Assembly: GCA_022824465.1 (NCBI GenBank)
Contig: JAJDZV010000006.1
Coordinates: 62,001-126,000, forward strand
DNA length: 64,000 bases
Reading direction: 5' to 3'
Origin: Anaerolineae bacterium
Lineage (GTDB): Bacteria > Chloroflexota > Anaerolineae > Aggregatilineales > Phototrophicaceae
The position numbers and the translations under genes were made by a program. The notes beneath the pieces are model-generated. The model saw nothing but the letters and a program-made list of their open reading frames with translations. It made no database searches and was not told where the DNA came from. Below are positions 17,570 to 24,493 of the stretch, piece after piece (within the stretch, counting starts at the first letter, position 1; each line of letters begins with the position of its first letter).

Positions 17570-18580
17570 TCACGCCTCCACCTCATCAAGCCGCACCGAC
17601 CGCCTCTCCGCAACTGAGCGCATGCCTGCCAGCGCCATCAACACCGGCGCGCGCCCGTCGTTGCCGACCACCGGCGCCTTTCCACCTGTCGCGAGCGCCT
17701 CGACGAAAGCGATCATCTCGGCGACGTAGCTGTCCATATAGCGCTCGATGAAGAAATGCAGCGGCAGGTCGCGGCGGACGCTGGACGCATCGCTGATGGC
17801 GACGGCATTGGGATGCCAGTTGCCGCTGCTGACCGCGCCCCCGCTGCCGAATACCTCCACGCGCTGGTCGTAACCATAGACCGCTTGGCGGCTGTTCTCG
17901 ATCGTGCCGATGGCGCCATTCGCGAAGCGCAGCATCACCGCGGCCGTGTCGATGTCGCCCGCCTCGCCAATGGCGGGGTCGACCATCACATCTGCCATCG
18001 CGTAGATCTCTTCGACTTCCCCCAACAGGAAGCGGCACATATCGAAGTCGTGAATCATCATATCCATCATCAAGCCGCCGGAGACTTTGATGTACTCAAT
18101 CGGCGGCGGGGCGGGATCGCGGCTGATGATCGTCAGCGTATGCGGCGCGCCGATTTCGCCCGCCTCAATGGCGCCCTTGATGCGCGCGTGATTGGCGTCG
18201 AAGCGGCGATTGAATCCGATCTGCAGCTGCACGCCGCTTTCCGCCACAGCCGCCAGCGCCGCGTCAATCTCAGCCAGGTCGAAGGCGATCGGCTTCTCGC
18301 AGAATATATGCTTGCCGGCTTGAGCCGCCTCAATGATGAAACGGCAGTGCGTGTCGGTCGACGAGCAGATAATGATAGCGTCGATATCGCCGCTGTTGAT
18401 GATCTCCGCCGGGTCGCTGCTGAAATCGGCGATGCCGTATTCCGCGGCGGCTGACTTGGCCGCGTCTTCGTAAATATCGGCGATGGCGAGGAGGTCGGCG
18501 CCCGGAACGCGCGTCGTCAGCGTATTGGCATGCAGGCGGCCGATGCGCCCCGCGCCGATGATGCCCAGTTTGATCGTCAT
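17570..18580 (-). CDS. iolG: Inositol 2-dehydrogenase (IolG)-type Gfo/Idh/MocA oxidoreductase
   Basis: 336 aa. An NAD-dependent oxidoreductase for the first step of inositol catabolism (myo-inositol to 2-keto-inositol). The Rossmann motif GAGRIG is at 9-14, Lys96 in EKP, and Asp173/His177 in GGLMMDMMIHDFD, matching the Lys-Asp-His set known from Bacillus IolG. The ATG at 18580 follows GGGGGC; an in-frame extension to 18619 lacks a ribosome site. It is the first gene of the minus-strand iol run and is divergent from the toxin-antitoxin array, so its promoter lies in 18581-18695. iolE and iolA are not in the window. The iolG symbol follows from context; a scyllo-inositol dehydrogenase is possible. 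Confidence 0.87.
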   Translation of the reverse strand: MTIKLGIIGAGRIGRLHANTLTTRVPGADLLAIADIYEDAAKSAAAEYGIADFSSDPAEIINSGDIDAIIICSSTDTHCRFIIEAAQAGKHIFCEKPIAFDLAEIDAALAAVAESGVQLQIGFNRRFDANHARIKGAIEAGEIGAPHTLTIISRDPAPPPIEYIKVSGGLMMDMMIHDFDMCRFLLGEVEEIYAMADVMVDPAIGEAGDIDTAAVMLRFANGAIGTIENSRQAVYGYDQRVEVFGSGGAVSSGNWHPNAVAISDASSVRRDLPLHFFIERYMDSYVAEMIAFVEALATGGKAPVVGNDGRAPVLMALAGMRSVAERRSVRLDEVEA

Positions 18581-18638
18581 GCTTGCCCCCAGCCGCGCCC
18601 AGATAATGGCGCTTATCATAGCGAATCTCGCCCTATTA

Positions 18639-18668
18639 TTGAATAGCGCGGCCCGGTTGCGCTACAAT
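18639..18668 (+). promoter_or_regulatory. Probable sigma70-type promoter for the antitoxin/toxin array
   Basis: TTGAAT (18639-18644), an 18-bp spacer, then TACAAT (18663-18668), ending 27 bp before the first antitoxin-like gene. It lies in the divergent gap with iolG. Confidence 0.5.
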
Positions 18669-18695
18669 TGTCGTGGACTATGACGGTAGCAAGCT

Positions 18696-18902
18696 ATGAA
18701 TCCCGACAAACTGGACCCGACTGCGCCCCAAGCGAAACCGGCGCGCGAGGAAGACGACGACCGCGAGCCGACCAAAGAAGAAATCTTGGAAGACATTCGC
18801 CAGGGCCCGCGCGACATTAAGGCGGGCAAGAAGATGATTCCAGCGCGCGAGGGCCTTGAAGCGATACGTCGAAGAATCTACGGCGATGGCGCTATGGTCT
18901 GA
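18696..18902 (+). CDS. Orphan antitoxin-like acidic protein (array copy 0)
   Basis: 68 aa and highly acidic. It shares DREPTKEEILEDIRQG with the three antitoxins downstream, and its tail (AIRRRIYGD) matches copy 2 almost exactly. Unlike those copies, no toxin frame overlaps its 3' end: the equivalent ATG (in GGCGATGGC) opens only 18 codons before a TAA. The next antitoxin begins 20 bp after its stop. It therefore looks like a pair that lost its toxin, or a spare antitoxin that could neutralise the neighbours. No strong ribosome site is visible. Confidence 0.65.
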   Translation: MNPDKLDPTAPQAKPAREEDDDREPTKEEILEDIRQGPRDIKAGKKMIPAREGLEAIRRRIYGDGAMV

Positions 18903-18922
18903 GCGGCTGGAGGACGAGGAGA

Positions 18923-19123
18923 ATGAACATGGACGGACCTAAGCTGAAGCCAGCCCCGCTGGAAGATGTCGAAGACGACGACCGCGAACCGACCAAAGAA
19001 GAGTTGATGGAAGATATTCGCCAAGGCCTGCGGGATGTATTGGGTGGGTACGAAGGTCAGGATGCGATGGAATTCCTTGACGAGCTAGAACGCGAAGCAA
19101 TGGTTGATGCCGACGAAAGTTGA
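18923..19123 (+). CDS. Antitoxin-like protein (array pair 1)
   Basis: 66 aa, acidic, with the shared core DREPTKEELMEDIRQGLRDVL in its first half and a diverged helical tail. It is probably the antitoxin of the RelE/ParE-like protein whose gene starts inside its last codons (17-nt overlap). GGAGG lies nine bases before the ATG at 18923; a second ATG at 18929 has AGGAG at similar distance. The core is predicted to be helical and to wrap the toxin, as in many RelE-family antitoxins. No separate DNA-binding domain is obvious at this size. Confidence 0.7.
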   Translation: MNMDGPKLKPAPLEDVEDDDREPTKEELMEDIRQGLRDVLGGYEGQDAMEFLDELEREAMVDADES

Positions 19124-19442
19124 CACCCACCCAACTTTTCGCAAACGAACCAGGAGGCTCCGCCGACGATTTCCCTCGATTCATCTCGACTTGCGCCCCT
19201 TATTTCAGCGTCTCAGGAGCAATGAACTCCCAGGCGACAGAGTCTCCGGCGTCGGCTACACAGTCTACAAAGTTCGCGTGCCAAACCGAGCGGCGCGGCG
19301 CGGCAAGAGCGGCGGCTTCCGCGTCATCTATTATGCCCAGTTTCGCGACAGAGTCGTCTTGCTAACGATTTACTCAAAAACCGATGAGCCCGACATCAGC
19401 ATCGCCGAGATTCGCCGCATGGTGCTGGAAGTTGAAGCGTAA
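19107..19442 (+). CDS. RelE/ParE-family toxin (array pair 1)
   Basis: 111 aa, basic. The central stretch VYKVRVPNRAARRGKSGG then FRVIYYAQ (about 54-78), followed by LLTIYSKTDEPDIS, is typical of a RelE/ParE-superfamily subgroup of type II toxins. Such toxins cleave ribosome-bound mRNA or poison gyrase. The start is the ATG at 19107, which gives the same 17-nt overlap with the antitoxin and the same 336-nt length as the other two toxins. The 3' half is nearly identical to that of pair 2, while the N-terminal 50 residues differ. Confidence 0.78.
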   Translation: MPTKVDTHPTFRKRTRRLRRRFPSIHLDLRPLFQRLRSNELPGDRVSGVGYTVYKVRVPNRAARRGKSGGFRVIYYAQFRDRVVLLTIYSKTDEPDISIAEIRRMVLEVEA

Positions 19443-19547
19443 CTCCCTTTTCAATTTTACCTGTGTGCGGCGCAGCGGCAGGATTGAACGTAGCGCAGAT
19501 GCAAGCGCATTCCGCGCCAAATGAGTATTCCGGCGCGGCGGCATTGC

Positions 19548-19577
19548 TTGCTCAGCCGCGTTGGACTGTGATATATT
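19548..19577 (+). promoter_or_regulatory. Promoter of antitoxin/toxin pair 2
   Basis: TTGCTC, an 18-bp spacer, and an extended -10 (TGA-TATATT, 19572-19577), 28 bp before the antitoxin ATG. The same boxes recur 689 bp downstream. Confidence 0.55.
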
Positions 19578-19605
19578 CGGAGTGAATTGTCATGGAGAAC
19601 AAGTT

Positions 19606-19812
19606 ATGGAAACGCCGAAGCTGAAGACGCGCGCGAAGGACGTCCCACAAGAGACGGAGGCGGATGAAGACCGCGAGCCGACCAAAGAAGAGATCATGGA
19701 AGACATCCGCATTGGACTGCGACAGGTTCTTGCGGGTGAGAGAGGGAGGCCTGCGCGAGAATCAATTAAAGCGATACGTCGAAGAATCTACGGCGATGCC
19801 AATCACGATTGA
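19606..19812 (+). CDS. Antitoxin-like protein (array pair 2)
   Basis: 68 aa. It begins METPKLKTRAKDVPQ, then has the acidic core DREPTKEEIMEDIRIGLRQ and ends in AIRRRIYGDANHD. The first 45 residues match antitoxin 3 closely, while its tail matches orphan copy 0 instead, so it is a mosaic of the two. GGAG lies eight bases before the ATG. A TTG codon at 19561 in the same frame would add 15 residues but lies inside the promoter. The last 17 nt overlap toxin 2. Confidence 0.7.
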   Translation: METPKLKTRAKDVPQETEADEDREPTKEEIMEDIRIGLRQVLAGERGRPARESIKAIRRRIYGDANHD

Positions 19813-20131
19813 CTTTCAACCGCAATTTGACAGAAAGATTGACCGGCTTGAGCGAAAGTATCCCACGACAATCGATACGGTCGACAGCCTGATTGATCAG
19901 CTCGAGCAAGGCAAACTCCCCGGCCAGCGCATCCCGCGCGTCGGCTACCTAGTCTACAAAGTACGCCTCCCCAACCGAGCACCGCGGCGCGGCAAGAGTG
20001 GCGGCTTCCGCGTCATCTATTATGCCCAGTTTCGCGACAGAGTCGTCTTGCTAACGATTTACTCAAAAACCGATGAGACCGACATCAGCATCGCCGAGAT
20101 TCGCCGCATGGTGCTGGAAGTTGAAGCGTAA
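19796..20131 (+). CDS. RelE/ParE-family toxin (array pair 2)
   Basis: 111 aa. The N-terminus differs from toxins 1 and 3 (PITIDFQPQFDRKIDRLERK), while the region VYKVRLPNRAPRRGKSGG to the C-terminal IRRMVLEVEA is nearly identical to toxin 1. Family and likely activity are as for pair 1. The ATG at 19796 lies inside antitoxin 2 with the same 17-nt overlap, so translation is coupled. The different N-terminal half may set antitoxin specificity within the array. Confidence 0.78.
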   Translation: MPITIDFQPQFDRKIDRLERKYPTTIDTVDSLIDQLEQGKLPGQRIPRVGYLVYKVRLPNRAPRRGKSGGFRVIYYAQFRDRVVLLTIYSKTDETDISIAEIRRMVLEVEA

Positions 20132-20236
20132 CTCCCTTTTCAATTTTACCTGTGTGCGGCGCAGCAGCGGGATTGAACGTAGCGCAGATGCAAGCGCATT
20201 CCGCGCCATATGTGTATTGCGGCGCGGCCACCTTGC

Positions 20237-20266
20237 TTGCTCAGCCGCTGTGGATCGTGATATATT
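20237..20266 (+). promoter_or_regulatory. Promoter of antitoxin/toxin pair 3
   Basis: TTGCTC (20237-20242), 18-bp spacer, extended -10 TGA-TATATT (20261-20266). Duplicate of the pair 2 promoter. Confidence 0.55.
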
Positions 20267-20294
20267 CGGAGTGAATTGTCATGGAGAACAAGTT

Positions 20295-20501
20295 ATGGAA
20301 ACGCCGAAGCTGAAGTCGCGCGCGAAGGACGTCCCGCAAGAGACGGAGGCGGATGAAGACCGCGAGCCGACCAAAGAAGAGCTGATGGAAGACATCCGCA
20401 TTGGACTACGTGAGATTTTGGCCGGCGATCTGGGACGACCGGCGCGGGAAGTTCTTGATGAAATAGACCGCGAACTGTTGGACGATGCCAACGCGAGTTG
20501 A
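20295..20501 (+). CDS. Antitoxin-like protein (array pair 3)
   Basis: 68 aa. The first two thirds are almost the same as antitoxin 2 (METPKLKSRAKDVPQ, DREPTKEELMEDIRIGL), while the tail (AREVLDEIDRELLDDANAS) is different and resembles that of antitoxin 1. The tail is the part encoded beside the toxin, which suggests that each tail co-evolves with its own toxin. The ATG at 20295 has GGAG upstream as in pair 2. The final 17 nt overlap toxin 3. Confidence 0.7.
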   Translation: METPKLKSRAKDVPQETEADEDREPTKEELMEDIRIGLREILAGDLGRPAREVLDEIDRELLDDANAS

Positions 20502-20820
20502 CATTAAACATAGATTCCGCAGGCGAACCAAGACGCTGGGACGAAAATATCCATCAGTTACAGATGACGTGCGACAACTGGTTTCGCGCTTGGAAAGCGA
20601 TGAACGGCCCGGCCAGCTTGTGCCGGGCGTCGGCTACACAGTCTACAAGGTGCGCCTGCCCAACCGAGCAGCACGGCGCGGCAAGAGCGGCGGCTTCCGC
20701 ATCATCTACTACGCCCAGCTCAGCGACCGCGCTGTCTTGCTAACCATTTACTCGAAAACCGACGACACGGACATCAGCGCCGCCGAGATTCGCCGCTTGG
20801 TGACTGAGGCGGAGCGATAG
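20485..20820 (+). CDS. RelE/ParE-family toxin (array pair 3)
   Basis: 111 aa. It begins MPTRVDIKHRFRRRTKTLGRK and keeps VYKVRLPNRAARRGKSGG, IIYYAQ and LLTIYSKTDDTDIS. Its 3' half has diverged from pairs 1 and 2, so it is the older member of the duplication. Family and activity as for pair 1. Length and 17-nt overlap are the same as in the other two pairs. Confidence 0.78.
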   Translation: MPTRVDIKHRFRRRTKTLGRKYPSVTDDVRQLVSRLESDERPGQLVPGVGYTVYKVRLPNRAARRGKSGGFRIIYYAQLSDRAVLLTIYSKTDDTDISAAEIRRLVTEAER

Positions 20821-20928
20821 TTTCGGCTGCATAGCTGTCTCCCGTTTCAGGCATACGTGACGCTTGAACGACTCAAAGCGGTATACTCCCTTGTCCCAGT
20901 CCGGCTGTTCCAAAGTAGCGCCATAACC

Positions 20929-22164
20929 ATGCATCACTCCCAATGCCCCATGACAAACCTCAGCGCCACCTTCGACCCGCTCGACCTGAGCGACCCCTTC
21001 CCCATGCTCGCCCGCGCCCGCCGCGAACAACCCGTCTTCTACAGCCCGGCCATCGACTACTGGGTCGTCACGCGCTACGAAGACGTCAAAGCCATCTTCC
21101 GCGACCACGAGACCTACACCGCCGCCAACACCATCACGCCCATCGCGCCCTTCTCCGCAGCCGTCAAGGAGATGCTCGCCGTCGGCGATTACACGCCCGA
21201 GCCGGTGCTTTCGAATAATGTGCCGCCGGGCCACACCCGCATCCGCGCCCTGGTCAATCGCCTCTTCACACCCCGGCGCATGAAGAGCTTCGCGCCCGCC
21301 ATCCGCGACATCACCGAGCGCGGCGTCCAGCGCATCAGCCAGCAAGCGCCGCTGGATATCGTGGCGGAGCTGACCTACGAGTATCCGGCTTATGTGCTTT
21401 TCCACGTCTTGGGCGTGCCCGATGCCGATGTGCCGCAAGTCAAGGCCTGGGCCGGCAATCGCATCAAGCTCTATTACGGGCGACCGTCCGCCGCCGAGCA
21501 GATCGCCATGACTGCGAACCTGGTGCCCTTCTGGCGCTACGTGGTCGAGCTGGTGGCGGAGAAAGCGCGCGCGCCGCGCGATGACTTGACCAGCGACCTG
21601 ATCCGCATGCGCGCCGGCGATGACAGCGTGCTGACCCTGAACGAGATCGCCAGCTGCATGATTACGCTGCTGGTTGCCGGGCACGAGACGACCACAGCGC
21701 AGATCAACAACGCCTTGCTGCACCTGCTGACAGAGCGGGCGCATTGGGAAGCGCTGTGCCAGGCGCCGGAACGCATCCCGGCCGCGCTGGAAGAGATGAT
21801 GCGCTACGATCCCTCGGTCTGCGCCTGGCGGCGGCTGGCGGCGAAAGCGAGCAGGATCAGCGGCGTCGACATTCCGGCAGGGGCGAACCTGCTGCTGATG
21901 CTGCACTCCGCCAATCGCGATGAGCGCGTCTTCCCCGAGCCGGACGACATCATATTCGAACGCGGCAATCTCAAGGATCAACTGGCTTTCGGCTACGGCA
22001 TTCACTACTGCGTCGGCGCGCCCCTCGCCCGGCTGGAAATGACGATCTTGCTGGAAACGCTGACGCGCGCGTTGCCCGAAATGCGTCTGGCGCCCGGGCA
22101 GAATATCGAATACACCCGCAACATCTCCTTCCGCGGTCCGGTTGAGCTGCAGGTGACGTGGTAG
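20929..22164 (+). CDS. Cytochrome P450
   Basis: Soluble bacterial P450 of about 411 aa (404 aa if it starts at the ATG at 20950). The I-helix oxygen-activation motif AGHETTT, the K-helix ExxR (EMMR) and the haem loop FGYGIHYCVGAPLARLE with its Cys ligand are all intact. It should hydroxylate or epoxidise a small hydrophobic substrate using electrons from a ferredoxin or reductase not encoded nearby. No membrane anchor. Neither candidate ATG has a clear ribosome site. A TATACT box at 20882-20887 may be a -10. It is a monocistron between the toxin array and the secreted protein. Confidence 0.93.
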   Translation: MHHSQCPMTNLSATFDPLDLSDPFPMLARARREQPVFYSPAIDYWVVTRYEDVKAIFRDHETYTAANTITPIAPFSAAVKEMLAVGDYTPEPVLSNNVPPGHTRIRALVNRLFTPRRMKSFAPAIRDITERGVQRISQQAPLDIVAELTYEYPAYVLFHVLGVPDADVPQVKAWAGNRIKLYYGRPSAAEQIAMTANLVPFWRYVVELVAEKARAPRDDLTSDLIRMRAGDDSVLTLNEIASCMITLLVAGHETTTAQINNALLHLLTERAHWEALCQAPERIPAALEEMMRYDPSVCAWRRLAAKASRISGVDIPAGANLLLMLHSANRDERVFPEPDDIIFERGNLKDQLAFGYGIHYCVGAPLARLEMTILLETLTRALPEMRLAPGQNIEYTRNISFRGPVELQVTW

Positions 22165-22211
22165 CGCCCATCTATCGTCAACCTCTGCGTAGGCTAGAAA
22201 CGCTGATTCTT

Positions 22212-22240
22212 TTGTCTTCGGGCCGCTGCGCTGGTATATT
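22212..22240 (+). promoter_or_regulatory. Sigma70-type promoter of the secreted SH3b/Cys-repeat gene
   Basis: TTGTCT (22212-22217), a 17-bp spacer and TATATT (22235-22240), 48 bp before the ATG at 22289. Confidence 0.6.
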
Positions 22241-22288
22241 GTGCATAGGATCTGCGAATACCTTTCTCTTAGCGAAACTGAGTCGATT

Positions 22289-23749
22289 ATGAAAGTCAAG
22301 ATTCTCTTTCCAATGTTTGCTCTGCTGCTGCTCTGGGGCGCGGCAGCGGCGCAAGACTATTATGTGCATACGATCGGCAGAGTCGGGCTACAGGAAGAGC
22401 CTCGTATGTGGGGCAATCAAGTAGACATCGCTTCAAGAGGCGAGGTAGTCCGCGTCATCGGGCAGCAGGGCGATTATCTGAAGATCGTAAGAAACGGTCG
22501 GGAACTGTGGATGAGAGCTTGGGCGGCGTCCGGACCGATCGCCGCTGGTCCAGATGGGCAAGCGCCGGCGCCGATGGACAATTGCTGTTATATGGGTTGG
22601 GATTGCGGTACTGATCAGAAAAAATGGGAAGACGGTCATCACGCCTATCAGTGGGGCGAATGTAAAACTGACTTCAACAACTGCTGTTACTTCCCTGGCT
22701 GGGATTGCCAATCCGATGACGACTGGATACGAGGCTACCACGCCTTGCACGCGGGCTCCTGCGATGCCTCCCTCCAGACGCCGATCTCTACACCGTCAGA
22801 GACCGCTAGCGTAAGCATCGCCGCCGGGCGGACAAACACCGTGCGCGTGACATTCCGCACTAACCTGCGCAGCAGTTACAGTCTGCAGTCCCGCATCATC
22901 ACCACTGTCGCCCCTGGCACGACACTGAGTGTATTGGGCAGCCGCGACAACTGGCTCAAAACCGACTGGCGCGGCGCCGAGGCTTGGCTCGCCAATTGGG
23001 CGCCGATGACCCATATCGGCGGCGCGTCAGGTGCCACACGAGACCTCGTGACTGTCGATATACCCGAAGGCGTTGATAACTGTTGCTTCGTCAATTGGAC
23101 CTGCACGACCGACGAAGATTGGCAGCGCGGCTATCATGCGCTAATGGACAATCAATGCACTGCGCCCGGGCCTGCGGCCTCGACCACGGGCCCGATACCT
23201 GAAGGCGCTGACAACTGCTGCAACGTCAACCGGCAATGCAGCACCGAACGTGAGTGGGAATACGGCTATGAGCTTTTCAAATACAGCCTCTGCTACGTCC
23301 CCAACATCGATGGCAATATCACAATTACAGGATCCAGCGCCTTCGCTTCCAAGACCAGGCAGGCGCTGCAATTGCTCCTGGACAAGTCGCCGAAATGGTA
23401 CCGCTATACACAGCAGGGCTTGCGCGGTGTCATGGAGATCCCGATGGGAGGCAACAGCGGCATCCATGTCGACGAAAGGATTTACCGTTCCTGGCCCAAC
23501 TTCCGCTCCAACCGCAGCGGCGAAGCGCACATCATCTGGGTTGCTGGCCAACTGGTTCATGAAGCATGCCACGTCAATCGACACGTCGCCGGCGTCGAGC
23601 ACAGCGGTTACGTCGGCGAAAAGGCCTGCCTCATCGAACAGATCAACGCGCTGGAAGCGATTGATCCGCTCGACCGGGTAGTTGGCGGACGGTATAACAG
23701 ATTAGCCAACATCGATGATCCGGCGCATCAGTGGTGGCTATACCGTTAG
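22289..23749 (+). CDS. Secreted protein with two SH3b domains, four CC-repeats and a C-terminal HExxH domain
   Basis: 486 aa. A signal peptide (about 1-21, ending GAAAAQ) is followed by an SH3b-like domain (24-85), two Cys-rich repeats (97-125, 130-158), a second SH3b-like domain (about 175-240), two more repeats (263-290, 308-335) and a C-terminal domain. Each repeat follows NCC-x(4-6)-C-x-(T/S)-(D/E)-x2-W-x2-G(Y/H)-x(7-9)-C, i.e. four Cys, probably two disulfides. The C-terminal domain has LVHEACHVNRH (HEACH at 424-428) and a downstream VGEKACLIEQ helix, the layout of a small gluzincin metallopeptidase. SH3b domains commonly bind peptidoglycan or surface ligands, so an exported cell-wall or matrix protease is plausible but inferred. 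The start keeps the signal peptide intact; an earlier TTG does not. Confidence 0.8.
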   Translation: MKVKILFPMFALLLLWGAAAAQDYYVHTIGRVGLQEEPRMWGNQVDIASRGEVVRVIGQQGDYLKIVRNGRELWMRAWAASGPIAAGPDGQAPAPMDNCCYMGWDCGTDQKKWEDGHHAYQWGECKTDFNNCCYFPGWDCQSDDDWIRGYHALHAGSCDASLQTPISTPSETASVSIAAGRTNTVRVTFRTNLRSSYSLQSRIITTVAPGTTLSVLGSRDNWLKTDWRGAEAWLANWAPMTHIGGASGATRDLVTVDIPEGVDNCCFVNWTCTTDEDWQRGYHALMDNQCTAPGPAASTTGPIPEGADNCCNVNRQCSTEREWEYGYELFKYSLCYVPNIDGNITITGSSAFASKTRQALQLLLDKSPKWYRYTQQGLRGVMEIPMGGNSGIHVDERIYRSWPNFRSNRSGEAHIIWVAGQLVHEACHVNRHVAGVEHSGYVGEKACLIEQINALEAIDPLDRVVGGRYNRLANIDDPAHQWWLYR

Positions 23750-23795
23750 TCATTTCGGCAGCTTCAATACCAGTACTTGACGGAAAGAGTGACAA

Positions 23796-24257
23796 TTACT
23801 CTGCCGGATGGTTCGGGCCGATCCAGACCGCCGCCGAGCTTTCGACCGGTTCAATATCCAGGTTGACGACGATAGCTTCCTGGTCGCTGCGCACGAGGAT
23901 GCACTCCAGCGGCTGGTCGGGGTCGGCGTTGATCTCCTGGTGCGGCACGTAGGGCGGCACGTAGATGAAGTCGCCGGCCTCGGCTTCAGCGACGTATTCC
24001 AGCTTATCGCCCCAGCGCATACGAGCGCGTCCTTTGAGAACGTAGATGACGCTTTCGAGTTCGCCGTGATGGTGGGCGCCGGTCTTGGCGTCGGGCTGGA
24101 TATTGACCGTGCCCGCCCAGAGTTTGTCTGCGCCGGCTTTGGCGTGGTTGATGGCGGCGGCGCGGGTCATGCCGGGGGTTTGCGGCGTGTTGCTATCGAG
24201 CTCGCCGCTGCGGACGATGCGGACGCCGTTATCGCGCCAGTTGGGGGTGTTGGTCAT
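23796..24257 (-). CDS. Cupin-domain protein
   Basis: 153 aa, a single cupin barrel. Motif 1 is seen as GAHHHGELESVIYVLKG (metal-binding His cluster and Glu) and motif 2 as FIYVPPYVPHQE. Such small cupins bind a metal and act as isomerases, dioxygenases or sensors; the substrate is not inferable. The start at 24257 has GGAG seven bases upstream, while an extension to 24329 runs into repeat-like sequence. It is convergent with the secreted SH3b gene, leaving a 46-bp gap and no clear terminator. Confidence 0.85.
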   Translation of the reverse strand: MTNTPNWRDNGVRIVRSGELDSNTPQTPGMTRAAAINHAKAGADKLWAGTVNIQPDAKTGAHHHGELESVIYVLKGRARMRWGDKLEYVAEAEAGDFIYVPPYVPHQEINADPDQPLECILVRSDQEAIVVNLDIEPVESSAAVWIGPNHPAE

Positions 24258-24295
24258 GTGCAGCTCCGTAAATCTGGAGTATCGGAAGAGAGATT

Positions 24296-24480
24296 CTACC
24301 ACCGAGTGCGCCGAGTTTGTTGAGTTCATCGTGGATCATTGACCACAGCCGCTCGCAAGTCGCGACTTGGCTCACACACAAAACTACGTATCCACACTAC
24401 AGCCGGCATGTAGGGGCGAGTCATTAACTCGCCCGTCGATTCCATCGCGTGCACATGCGGGCGACCTGGCAGATCGCCCA
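24296..24480. repeat. R1 repeats and CCACCGAG-type repeat
   Basis: 24296-24330 holds CCACCGAGTGCGCCGAG, a short repeat also seen near 51601-51735. 24409-24435 is a full R1 copy (TGTAGGGGCGAGTCATTAAC and on), and 24459-24480 is a partial one. No gene in this gap. Confidence 0.65.
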
Positions 24481-24493
24481 TTCGGTTCAGGGA

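Larger units (their letters stand above)
19300..20414 (+). repeat. 689-bp tandem duplication in the toxin-antitoxin array
   Basis: About 425 bp at roughly 19300-19725 (3' half of toxin 1, spacer, 5' half of antitoxin 2) recurs almost unchanged at 19989-20414 (3' half of toxin 2, spacer, 5' half of antitoxin 3), at a constant offset of 689 bp. The toxin stops (19442/20131) and antitoxin starts (19606/20295) confirm the offset. Confidence 0.88.

Noticed and set aside
20740-22299. 519-aa open frame opposite the cytochrome P450
   Set aside because: Antisense shadow; the P450 on the plus strand has all three diagnostic motifs.
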